Of a DNA stretch of 64,000 nucleotides, positions 34,491 through 44,529 are shown piece by piece. Every line of letters begins with the position of its first letter. Within the stretch, counting starts at the first letter, position 1. The notes below the pieces were generated by a model. That model saw nothing but the letters and a program-made list of their open reading frames with translations. It was not told the DNA's origin and did not search any database. Source of the DNA: Pyrenochaeta sp. MPI-SDFR-AT-0127 (taxonomy: Eukaryota > Ascomycota > Dothideomycetes > Pleosporales > Cucurbitariaceae); NCBI GenBank assembly GCA_020747015.1, contig JAGTJM010000004.1:372001-436000 (forward strand), given 5' to 3'. Position numbers and translations under genes: made by a program.

Positions 34491-37028
34491 ATGGCTCTTC
34501 AAACATCTGCGCGAATGCTCAGGCCCTGGTTGCCGCAAAGTACCGAGCCATGTGACGATATTCAGGAGTAACTCAAACAGAAAAACTGGAATCTCAAGCC
34601 GCTAAGCAATATTCCCAAACAAGCAAACAACATTTATAAAAGCGAAAAGAAAAGTATCGTTCCAAACCGCTGGAATTGTGAAAAGCATTTTGATATCTTC
34701 CGTCACCCGGACTACAAGCGCCCGCGAGCTCGTTGTCATTATTGCAACAAAGAGATCCATTACCAATCAGCCATAGATACCGCGAGACATGTTGCGATCT
34801 GCCAGAATCTGCCGCAAGACGTTTGCAAGCCCAAGGTTCCGGCTGCGAGGAGCACTTCTCTGCCACTAAAAAGTCGCAAGCTCGGAGATGCCTTCATGAA
34901 GCAGTTCGAGTATTTCCGAGATCCAGCATACAAGAATCCTAGAGCTCGATGCACATTTTGTAGCTCGACAATCAACCATCTTTTGCCAAGTCTACAGAAC
35001 CACCTTGCAAAGTGTACAAAGTTCCCTGCAAACATGACACACCCTCATCGACGCTCGGTTCCGTGTACGTATTGCCATGCTTTGATTTATCGAAACAAGT
35101 TCGACACGCATGTCGCGGCTTGTCCGAATAACCCTCGTTCATGCTGGAGGTGTGGCATTCTAGTTCCACCATCTGACTGCGATACTCACGATGAGCATTG
35201 CAAAAGTCAAGTTTGGAGATGTGGAGCATGCAAGATGCAAAATATTCCATTACGGAATCGGCAGAATCGTCTTGAAAACTGTTTGTACTACGTTTGCAGT
35301 CGTTGTGGTAAGAAAACTCTCCGAGTCGACCGAGAAAAACATTTCCAGGATTGCGAATATCGACGATGCACTCTGTGTGGCACCTATATCCTTACACTCC
35401 AACAATGTGAACATCTCTCGGCTTGCGATCGTTGGAGATGCCCGCGTTGCAAGCAACGCCTTCCTCGAGCCGATCGACAAAAGCATCTCCAAATTTGTGA
35501 ATATTGGCGATGTCCTCGCTGTATTAGCACAATGAAGAGCCTCGAAAGAGATGTGCATTTGCAGGCTTGCAAGTCCTGGCTATGCGGCCACTGTTTTCAA
35601 AGGATGCCTGCAGCCGACCAATGTACGGATCGTAAAGTTTGTTGTTATTGGCGATGTCGTTATTGTACAAGAAAGCTTCTTCGAGCCAAAGCGTTTTGCC
35701 ATAAACAGACCTGTGACTTCGTGTTATGTCCCAGGTGTGGCATACATATTCAAGATAGGGAGCTACTTTTGCATATTTGCATACGAAGATCATGCGGACG
35801 CTGCTGCAAAAGTATTCCCCTCGACAACTACGATCACCATCAAGCTACATATTCGTACCTTCAGTGCTGGAAATGTTATGCTCGAATGCCACTTGCCGTA
35901 TTGGCCGACCACAGATCTACCTGCGCCGGTCCAAAATACCTTTCTACAGCTAAATATGAACCAGATAGTTATGCGACAGCTTTGAGAGCGATCTTTCACC
36001 CCAAACGGCCGTTCCCGCAGACGCCATCAGTCCTTCGTGTTATGGAAGCATGGACCAAAAACCCATACACGACGATCATTGTCGACTTCGAGTTTGATAC
36101 ATACTTGCTCAATACCCTGAAGCACGAAGCCGTTTTCCAGATCGCAGCCGCAAATGCCCTCGGGGAATGGATCGTCCCTCCGACTTCAATTAATCATGGC
36201 ATGTCAACCCTCGAATTCTTCAAGAAACTTAAATCAAACTGTCTACAGCGTCGAGGGAGCAACGATACGTACCGTGGGGCGCTATGGAAAGGACAATTTG
36301 CTATGCATGATGGCGCTGTTGACGACCTGCCTACCCGAGGCATATCCTGGGGTGAAATTGGCGACATGATTGATTCTTACACTACAATTAGTGAGCCCGT
36401 ATTGTTTTGAATACCGCTAATCTGCCTTCAGAAACATGGGAGCTTGCAGATCCTTCTCGACTGGAGCAAAACTAATCTAGATTTCCTATGCTTGCAGTTC
36501 GGTTTGGAGAAAGCCGGGAAAGCCAACTTGATGCCGCAGAAGCCAAAGAAGGTAGAGTGTCCCTGATAATAGTGGAATCTTGTCAGATCAACTGCGAATC
36601 TTAACAGATCGTCCTTTCCGCTGCATCTGGGTGTATTACACCGCATCGTATTCCCAGAGCGGCGAGAGCCGTCAAGATATTGACACAATCCAGGTGTGAA
36701 CGTGACCATGAACAAAGAGCTGATTGAGGCGTATTTCCACATAGCTAGCAATCGTCTAGTACCAGGGAAGATCGATTCTTACATGCTTGTCGGTCCAGGT
36801 CTTTCGAGTTCCTCGGTGAACAAAAGAACACCAGATGAATCCGCGCAGGTGGCTGTCATTGATGAAGAAAGCGAAAAATCTAATGGCAATATGCTTGATG
36901 CAGAGATATACCGAATAGATATGGAAGAGTATGAATTTTTCGACGAATATGTTGTGGAGCAGGCGGCGAATGATGGATTGTTGGCGGAGGCGGAGACGGA
37001 AAAGACGGGCCGAGAATTTCTAGAATAA
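34491..37028 (+). pseudogene. Zinc-finger array plus DEDD-exonuclease-like protein, decayed by six in-frame stops
   Basis: One frame of 846 codons from ATG 34491 to TAA 37026. Two BED-like modules (FDIFRHPDYKRPRARCHYC and FEYFRDPAYKNPRARCTFC, each with a later HxxxC/HxxxxC) come first. About twelve 24-residue fingers of the form CxxC-x(11-12)-H-x(3-4)-C follow (roughly 35,041-35,930), for example RCPRCKQRLPRADRQKHLQIC. A nuclease-like domain begins with IIVDFEFDTY and continues through VFQIAAANALGEWIVPP, WGEIGDMID and HNPGVNVTMNKELIEAYF. An acidic tail ends it. Stops: TAA 34569, TGA 36408, TGA-TAA-TAG 36564-36572, TGA 36681. All can derive from CAA, CGA, CAG or TGG by one C-to-T or G-to-A change, with no frameshift. 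The longest uninterrupted stretch starts at Met 34896. Function unknown; family and decay are inferred from sequence alone. Confidence 0.75.
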
Positions 37029-37545
37029 GTGGAATCTAGTTATTCCTTTCTAAAGGAACTGGATATGCTTCAACTGAGGCCATTACCGAGAAACAGTTCC
37101 TCAGATTTAGATGGGGCCTGAATTCGGCTTGCCACTGACTTTGGCCGGTCGCCTTAAGAGAGGCCAATCGCCCGTGAAGACTTATACTACGGGGGAAGGA
37201 AGGTGGGGGGGGGGGGGGGTTAGTATAGGGTAAGGTTATTTCTTAGGGATAGAGTAAGGGCGTATGAGTAAGGAGTAATACTAAGAGAATAAGAGAATAC
37301 TTCTAACTTCTATAAAGAGTATTAAGATTTTAAGAACAGATAACTATTTTATCACTTTTACTATATAATTAGTACTATATCTAATATATTTTGAACCACT
37401 AAGATATAAGAGACTGTATATACGTGTCCTCCTAGTGTGTTAGTATCAAGCGCGGGGCCCTCCTATCTTCTAATAAAGGTCGTAATAACTCTATATTATA
37501 AGCGTTACTAGGCGAAACGATCAATCTACTTTATATCTCTATAGC
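37029..37545. other. TA-rich island, RIP-like, with a poly-G tract
   Basis: From about 37,200 the sequence is dominated by TA, with few CA/TG dinucleotides (TACTATATAATTAGTACTAT-type runs), as left by repeat-induced point mutation in ascomycete repeats. A run of about 13 G starts near 37,207. No coding potential. Probably a decayed repeat. Confidence 0.5.
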
Positions 37546-40083
37546 TTATCTTGGTGGCTCTGCTCCCTTTAAATGCCTGTACAGGAAATCTCTCGTCCTC
37601 CTCGCTGCGTAGGGGTTGTAGCTCCCGACTCCATGCTCACCACCCGGCACGAATAAGAAGTCATAATCTTTCCCCGCATTATTCAAAGCATTAACCACCT
37701 GCATCGTACTTGCCGGGTCCACATTGGTATCCAGTTCGCCGACAACAAGCATTAAGCTACCATTCAATTTCCCTGCATTCACGACATTTGAGCTGTCCTC
37801 GTAGCTCTGGTCGACTGGGTATCCCATCCATGCTTCGTTCCACCACAACTTGTCCATGCGGTTATCATGGCATCCACAGTCTGCGACGGCGGCGCGGTAG
37901 AAGTCGTTATGGAAGAGGAGGGCACCCATCGCGTTCTGACCGCCCGCGGAGCCACCGTACACCCCGACGTGTTCAATATCCATCCAAGGGCGTGTTGAAG
38001 CCGCGGCTTTCATCCAGGCGATGCGATCAGGGAAGCCGGCGTCTTTGAGGTTCTTGTGACAGACGTCGTGGAAAGCCTTAGAGCGCCAATTGGTGCCCAT
38101 ACCGTCAATGAGCACGACGACAAAACCCTTGTTTGCGAGCTCATGCGCTTCGCCGTCTATTTGATACCCCTTCGGCACATAGAAGTCCTGGGGTCCAGCG
38201 TAGATCCTCTCGATAACAGGGTACTTTGTGCTGTTGTCCATGTCTAAGGGGCGGAAGATGAGGCCGTGGATTAGCGTAGAGCCATCTCTCCCCGGCGCTG
38301 CGAAGCGCTCGGGGACGGGCCAGTAGACCCAATCTAAATTGCCCTCCTCGACAGTGCTGGTTATGTTGCCAGTTTCGGCATCGCGCGTGACGGTCTTTGT
38401 GGCCATGTCCATGCGTGACCATGAGTCTACAAACGTCTTGCGATCCTCACTAAATGTCCACCAATGCTCTCCATCGCCCTCTGTCAGGATCTTGAAGTCC
38501 GAGCCGTCGAAATTTACCCGCGCTAGATGGGCATAGTATGGGTCCTGGCCCGGCACAGCGCCGAAAACTTTGATCCAGATCCGCCGCGCTGCTTCATCCA
38601 CATAGTCCACTGACCGCACAACCCATTCCCCTTTCGTGATTTGGTTCTTCACTTCTCCACTCTTGATATCGTAAAGGTAAAGATGGTTCCACCCATCACG
38701 CTCACTAGCCCAAATCATCTCACTCGAGTTCGAATTGCGGATCTCTCGGAAGTATAGCTTGTACGAGTAGTCAATAAATGTCTTACTCGTTTCTTCGATA
38801 ACGGCTCGCACCCGTCCCTGAGTATTCATGCCAATCACACGCAGTACCTGATGACCTCTTTGATTATACAGGAACAGGAATTCGGTTCCCTCCACGTTCC
38901 ACCCACCATTGGTCAATGAGTAGATGCTGTACGGATTTTGGAACAGAGCATTGTCTGTGGGTATCTCTTGCTTGGTCGTCAGATCGAACATTCGTGGCCG
39001 ACTGATGCCCATTCGGTCGCCAGGCTTCAGGTACTGGAATTGCTTCAGGCGGGGCTGAAGCTGGTCTGTAGGACTGGACTCGACTTGGTAGACAATGTGC
39101 TCTTGCCCGGGCGTATTTTGGAACACAACGACGAACTTACTGTCCGGTGAAGGCCACGTCAAGTTGCTGAAAGGGGAATCTGGCGTTCCTGTTGTCGACA
39201 TCTGTGTTTCCCGTCCGTCTTCATCGCGGAACCAGACGTTGTCATTCTTGAAGAAGACGCCAGTCCTGGAGCCATCCGTCCCATTTATCTGTCGCTTGGA
39301 AAACTTCGCCGGAGTTTCGATCAGAGGCCTCGCAGCAGGAAGCCCATGCTCAATCACAGCTGCTTTTTCTTCGGAAGCGGCCGCAAAGCTTGCAATCACG
39401 TCACCACCTTCAGCTCTTGTCACCCGCCAGACATGCCCTTCATAGGTCTCCTGGACTACCGTGCGCCCGGCTTCGAGATCCTGATAACGCTTTTCTTTGC
39501 CAAACCAGTCAATCCAATACAAGGACACTCTCTCTTTCGTCCGATTAATGAATTTGATTTTCGATTTCCTTGAGCTCTTGACTGGCGGTCGTTCCTCGGT
39601 CAATGGTGTCAAGGTATCGCTAGCGTCTCCCTCGGCAATGTCGCCCTCAATCGCTGCTAAAGTGCCGTTCTTCCTCCACTCCCAATTTCTTTCTCCAGCG
39701 CGGAACCTTACTGTTGTGCAATTTTCTTTCGCATCAATCCATGTGAATGGAAGATTTGTAGCCGAGGCCTCGATCCCCTGCTGTCTCAGCGCCCTCGCCA
39801 CCCCATCGTGATCGAATGCCGGTCGGCGCACGCCCTGGTTCGGATCGACATAGATGAATGTGGAATCTTTTGACGCGTTTCTCCTCCGGAACCAGAAAGT
39901 ATTGCTGTGTGATATCCAGCGAGGCTGTATCGGTGCTGCTTGTGTATGCAGATCTCGAGCTTCTTGCGCGGTGTTTGTGGAATGTTTGTGAGTAGAAAAC
40001 CCCTGCGTTCCAGAGACTTGTATGATAAATATTAAAAATATTGAAAGTGCGAAGTAATGCACATGATGGGTGTATGCTCCCAT
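37546..40083 (-). CDS. Secreted S9B dipeptidyl peptidase with pVHL-like beta domain
   Basis: Intronless, 845 aa, with a signal peptide (YFALSIFLIFIIQVSG). It has the S9B layout: beta-propeller (for example YSIYSLTNGGWNVEGTEFLF, SERDGWNHLYLYD) then a C-terminal alpha/beta-hydrolase. The triad can be placed: Ser712 in GGSAGG, Asp785 in GELDTNVDP, His817 in GGEHGVG. Such enzymes remove N-terminal X-Pro/X-Ala dipeptides. Residues about 174-233 are inserted before the propeller and resemble the beta domain of the von Hippel-Lindau protein: KIKFINRTKERVSLYWIDW, then GRTVVQETYEGHVWRV. A TATA-like TATAAA lies about 90 bp upstream (40173-40178). It may also be a close dipeptidyl-peptidase relative rather than DPP IV itself. 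Confidence 0.9.
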   Translation of the reverse strand: MGAYTHHVHYFALSIFLIFIIQVSGTQGFSTHKHSTNTAQEARDLHTQAAPIQPRWISHSNTFWFRRRNASKDSTFIYVDPNQGVRRPAFDHDGVARALRQQGIEASATNLPFTWIDAKENCTTVRFRAGERNWEWRKNGTLAAIEGDIAEGDASDTLTPLTEERPPVKSSRKSKIKFINRTKERVSLYWIDWFGKEKRYQDLEAGRTVVQETYEGHVWRVTRAEGGDVIASFAAASEEKAAVIEHGLPAARPLIETPAKFSKRQINGTDGSRTGVFFKNDNVWFRDEDGRETQMSTTGTPDSPFSNLTWPSPDSKFVVVFQNTPGQEHIVYQVESSPTDQLQPRLKQFQYLKPGDRMGISRPRMFDLTTKQEIPTDNALFQNPYSIYSLTNGGWNVEGTEFLFLYNQRGHQVLRVIGMNTQGRVRAVIEETSKTFIDYSYKLYFREIRNSNSSEMIWASERDGWNHLYLYDIKSGEVKNQITKGEWVVRSVDYVDEAARRIWIKVFGAVPGQDPYYAHLARVNFDGSDFKILTEGDGEHWWTFSEDRKTFVDSWSRMDMATKTVTRDAETGNITSTVEEGNLDWVYWPVPERFAAPGRDGSTLIHGLIFRPLDMDNSTKYPVIERIYAGPQDFYVPKGYQIDGEAHELANKGFVVVLIDGMGTNWRSKAFHDVCHKNLKDAGFPDRIAWMKAAASTRPWMDIEHVGVYGGSAGGQNAMGALLFHNDFYRAAVADCGCHDNRMDKLWWNEAWMGYPVDQSYEDSSNVVNAGKLNGSLMLVVGELDTNVDPASTMQVVNALNNAGKDYDFLFVPGGEHGVGSYNPYAARRTRDFLYRHLKGAEPPR

Positions 40084-42001
40084 GATTAAATATATCTCGA
40101 CTGATGTTGTAGCTTGCGTAGCTCACGGCAACAGCACCCAAGCAAGCAATGGGTCGCAAAGTCTCCAAAGGTTTATAGCCTATGGAACACGCGATGGCGG
40201 CGAAAAGACTATAAACAGAATTGGGAAGTCATCATTTGGACAGATGTCATATTAGACCTCTTAAGTAGTTGCTCGTACTTAGTAAATAAGTGTTCGGCGC
40301 CACCCCTGAATTTTGATTAGGGCCCTCTTTAAATTAACGTATTCCACCGCTCCTCATGCTAACTCTAGTCCTGGGGCCACCCTAGTCCTCGAATATTGAC
40401 TAAAACCAGAAAACCACCCTCATATTACGGAGCGAGGAACGAGCGTAAAAATTTATAAATAGGTTTTGTGAAACGCCGGCTAACCTTCGACTCCTATATT
40501 TCTCCATTAGGAAGTTGAAGTCTATGCAAAAATGTAATTTTCTACCGTCAAAGCTTTCGACCCCCTCTTTAATCAACGGTTGCTTGTCTCTTCGATGCTC
40601 GATAACACAACATATGTGGATGTGGTGTTTTCCTATTGAGCTCTTAGGACAATGTATCCCTGTTCTGTGTCCATTCAGAATGTATGTCTAAAGGGCAAAA
40701 TGTGTACTAAATGCCCTCCACCTTAGTCTCGAATGAGAAGTACGCCAACGATTAGAAATTTGTGGAGACAAATACCTAAAAAGTGTGCTTTACCATAAGA
40801 GCTTGCTTAAGCGCTAATCCTCACTCTGTAAACGTACTCAATATGGCCTGAATTGAACATATTGTGTCTGTATGCTGCCATCGCGGTAAGGAATTTTCCC
40901 TAGTAGTTCTCAGGGGCCGGGAGACTCGGAGCCGGTGATGTAGAATTATATAACAGCAGATTAAGAAGCTGAATAGTGCTAGGATGGGCCCTTCCCTGCC
41001 TCAAAACGGGCCGAAGCACGTCCTTCTCTAGTACCTAAAGCCTCATCCTCAATGAGACACTAGATCCTATAGTTCAACTAGAGACACAATCAGAGCTGCA
41101 AATTGCGCTTATTGCCTGTCTGATGCCTTCGCCCTGTACCTTGTTAGTTTGCATGCTGTATTCAAGTAGCAAAGTACCCTGTTCGCAAGATTCGAGACGG
41201 TGTCACAGGCTCAATCCAGACCGTAGTATTTTAGACTATTACTAGTCTTGGAACTTATCCTATGCCTTACAAAATGTCCGCCAAATCCAATTGCTCCTCA
41301 GAGATCTTAAGTAACAACAATATCAATGACGGTACTCTCCATCACATCGCAGTCAACTAGATGCCGCCGTAGTAGTAAAATCGGGATAAACGGACCTCAG
41401 AAATTGATTGGTTGCGCAAAAGAACTCACTCGCACCAACGAAGCACCTCGGGATCCAATAGCGCGCTTAAATCATATCGAGATCTTTATATCAAATTCCC
41501 TTTTCGGTGACGTTTCCATGGTGCCATGTAGACAACAGGCAATGAACTGGCTTAACCATTGTCTCTTACGATCAGCGCTATATCAGGGAGGATCTCTCTG
41601 AAGAGAGCCTAGTAACAAACGTGGATTTTCCAAGGACAACTACTAATCCGAGCCTTTATATATTTACATCTATTTAATAGAACCTACTAATATTTAGATT
41701 AGTAAGCTGCACCTGTACTTTATTAATGAGACCTGGAGATAGCTAGATGGAGACAGGAGGAGCAGTTGATCAAAATCATTCTGGGTTGCAGAACCTAGGC
41801 CGAAACAAGCTTGGCCTATGATGGACTGACCCAGTCTATCGCTCCACCTCTCCACCTTTAATGCATCTTGTCGTAAGCTCACTTGTGTCCAAGCCACAAC
41901 TGTCGGCTTCAAATTCCTTGACGACGTGCTTCACTCACACCAGTCCAGGTTGCCAGGTCATTATTCAAGCTGTTCTCTACAAATCTAAGACTGTCACAAG
42001 C
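40084..42001. other. Intergenic, 1.9 kb, no gene seen
   Basis: Divergent upstream region between the peptidase (-) and GH2 (+) genes. It holds a TATAAA for the peptidase gene at 40173-40178 (minus). The middle (about 40,250-41,700) is rather AT-rich with many stops in all frames. It may include old repeat sequence, but I cannot name it. Confidence 0.4.
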
Positions 42002-44077
42002 ATGTCTGACTACCCGCGCCTTGACTTTATCCGGGAGAACCTCACATGGTCCTCCCTCAATGGCCCATGGAGTTTTCTTTTCGATGACAACGATGTCGGT
42101 CTGCCACAAGGCTGGCAGCTGGACGGCATTCCAGATGAGATCACGGTGAACCCCACCAACTCTAATAGTGCCGACAACACCGAAGCACAAAGTATTACGG
42201 CCAAGATCGCAGCGGGCACACAAGAGCTATTACAGGGCAATCAATTCAAGAGCAGTGAAAAGCTCGTGAATCGGAAAAGGAACATTCAGGTCCCCTTCGT
42301 GTTCCAATGCCCCGCTTCCGGAATCAACGAGAAGGGTGTGCATGAGGTTCTGTGGTACGAGCGAGACATCACCGACTTGCGAACCAACGAACAAAAGGCC
42401 TCTGCTTACCGCGTGATCATCCGCTTTGGAGCTGTAGACTATGAGGCTAAAGTCTGGGTTGCAGGTCACTTCGTCGGAGGTCATCGTGGAGGCCATGTGC
42501 CGTTCGACATTGACATAACCGATGCCTTCGTCAATGGAACGACGCAGAGGCTGACAATCAGAGTTTTCGACTCAGCTCACGACTTGACCCAACCTCGGGG
42601 AAAGCAATACTGGAAAGCACAGCCTGAGAGTATCTTCTACACCCCAAGTGGAGGAATTTGGCAAAGCGTGTGGCTTGAAGCTGTTCCAAGTGTTCGAGTA
42701 GGAGACGCGAGTTCGGGAACACTACTCAAGAGTAATGACATTAGTAATGGACAATTGCATGCTACTGTAAAAGTGCTGGGAAGACCGGCTGGGCAAAAGT
42801 ACAGCCTTGAGCTCGAAGCCAGTATTGGAGGCGTTGTTGTGAGCAAGACCGAGAATGTTGCTCTGCCTCAGGACTCAGACACCGCTTCTTTCTCCGCAAA
42901 CATGCGGCTCTCTGACGATCAGATTTCGCAGCTACCTTCGCAGATCACAGGGGGCGCACCCCTCAAAGACCAAAAATGCTGGCTCGATGGCGTCGCGCTC
43001 TGGTCCCCCGAACACCCTACGCTGTATGATCTTACGATCCGCCTATACGACTCTGCTGGCAAGTTGGCGGATACAATAAACACAACGACAGGAATGCGCT
43101 CCCTCCACTGGGACAACGGCGCTTTCCGCCTTAACAACCAGCCATACTTCCAAGCCCTCTTCCTCGATCAAGGCTACTGGCCAGAAACATTCATGACACC
43201 GCCTTCCTCCGAAGCACTCAAGAAAGACATTGAACTCTCAAAACGTATGGGTTTCAACGGCTGTCGCAAGCATCAAAAGGTTGAAGACCCGCTCTTCCAC
43301 TACTGGGCCGATCGCATTGGCTTTCTAGTCTGGGGCGAGATGGCCAACGCCTACGCCTTCTCTGCCCAGTACGTAGAGAGTTTCGACCAAGAGTGGCGCG
43401 AAGCCGTCTTGCGAGATATAAACCACCCTTGCGTGGTTGCATGGACGCCTGTGAATGAATCTTGGGCGTACACTGATTTGGCCGGGAACAAGCAGCAAAG
43501 AGATCACATCAGGAGTCTATACTACGCAACGAAAGCGCTGGATGCCACACGGCCTGTAAACGATAACTGTGGCTGGGAGCACGTTGTTACGGATTTGACC
43601 ACATTTCACGACTACGCTGACGGTGATGAGTTGACCAAAACATGCTCTGCGCTAGCTGGCATCTTAGCTCCAAAATCGAATAGACCCATCTTCCTGCCAC
43701 CTATTGGGTCGTCGGATCCTGGCTCAGCCCATCAAGAGGGTGCGCCGATTATTTGCACCGAATTTGGTGGTATCAATATCGCGCGATCGGCGGCTGAGAA
43801 GGGGGGCGAAGCTGGGGGCGATGAGGAAAACAGAGAAAGGGACTGGGGCTACACAACCGCAACATCTTCTGAAGACCTACTGCGGCGAATCAAGAAGATG
43901 ATGACTGGTATAGTAGATGGGGGAAAAATATGTGGGTTCGTGTACACACAGCTCACAGATATTGAGCAAGAGGTCAACGGATTGTATACGCCGGATCGGA
44001 AGGAAAAACTAGATGCAGGAGAGGTCAGGACGATCGTTGAGGGAATCAAAGAACGGTATGTGGGCATGCATGAGTGA
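42002..44077 (+). CDS. GH2 family glycoside hydrolase, cytosolic (beta-galactosidase/beta-glucuronidase type)
   Basis: Intronless, 691 aa from MSDYPRLDF; a further in-frame ATG at 41861 would add 47 unlikely residues. No signal peptide. The N-terminal jelly roll (LNGPWSFLFDDNDVGLP, WYERDITD, GHFVGGHRGGHVPFDID) is followed by an Ig-like domain and a TIM barrel. The acid/base Glu486 lies in WTPVNESW and the nucleophile Glu587 in CTEFGG, both intact. The group hydrolyses beta-linked sugars, but exact specificity cannot be read from the sequence. It differs from the broken GH2 gene at 12410-15112 in localisation and in domain sequence, so the two are not recent duplicates. Confidence 0.88.
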   Translation: MSDYPRLDFIRENLTWSSLNGPWSFLFDDNDVGLPQGWQLDGIPDEITVNPTNSNSADNTEAQSITAKIAAGTQELLQGNQFKSSEKLVNRKRNIQVPFVFQCPASGINEKGVHEVLWYERDITDLRTNEQKASAYRVIIRFGAVDYEAKVWVAGHFVGGHRGGHVPFDIDITDAFVNGTTQRLTIRVFDSAHDLTQPRGKQYWKAQPESIFYTPSGGIWQSVWLEAVPSVRVGDASSGTLLKSNDISNGQLHATVKVLGRPAGQKYSLELEASIGGVVVSKTENVALPQDSDTASFSANMRLSDDQISQLPSQITGGAPLKDQKCWLDGVALWSPEHPTLYDLTIRLYDSAGKLADTINTTTGMRSLHWDNGAFRLNNQPYFQALFLDQGYWPETFMTPPSSEALKKDIELSKRMGFNGCRKHQKVEDPLFHYWADRIGFLVWGEMANAYAFSAQYVESFDQEWREAVLRDINHPCVVAWTPVNESWAYTDLAGNKQQRDHIRSLYYATKALDATRPVNDNCGWEHVVTDLTTFHDYADGDELTKTCSALAGILAPKSNRPIFLPPIGSSDPGSAHQEGAPIICTEFGGINIARSAAEKGGEAGGDEENRERDWGYTTATSSEDLLRRIKKMMTGIVDGGKICGFVYTQLTDIEQEVNGLYTPDRKEKLDAGEVRTIVEGIKERYVGMHE

Positions 44078-44529
44078 CGTTATAGAGAGTTTAGACGTGC
44101 AGCGTGAAAAACAATGATTTATTCATGGTATGGTATAATTGTGTCGTATTGGGTGAAGGCTTCCTATTGGGTCTTCAACGTATCTTTTTACATGTGAATT
44201 ATGCAGTCATCCTCTTCATAGTGTATGTTCCGAACGTATGTAATCTCCATCCGCACTTTGTACAAGTGCCACTATCTCTCCTAGATGCCCACATCGTGTC
44301 TGGGCATCTGTAACATGTGTGTTCCCAGATGCAACGAAGAATCGCTACGCTATGCAGTTAAGACAAAATGCCGGAAATGCTAGACCAATGCTATGACGTG
44401 CGTAAAGGGAGGGTGGGTACCCTCCACATGCAGAATGAATATAGGAAAGGGGGTATCGTCCATGGTGAAATTCCGAAAACTCCTTCAACGGTTCTGATAA
44501 TGCAATTCGTTGCAAGCGTGCCGCGAAAC
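44078..44529. other. Convergent intergenic region
   Basis: 452 bp between converging genes; no feature seen beyond presumed 3' UTRs. Confidence 0.35.

Noticed and set aside
36391..36656. Introns to explain the stops in the finger/exonuclease gene
   Set aside because: Candidate introns (41 bp from 36392, 56 bp from 36552) shift the frame and lead to new stops, while direct reading keeps recognisable sequence on both sides.
41861..42001. 47-residue N-terminal extension of the intact GH2 protein
   Set aside because: Sequence is not GH2-like, and MSDYPRLDF at 42002 is the natural beginning of the jelly-roll domain.
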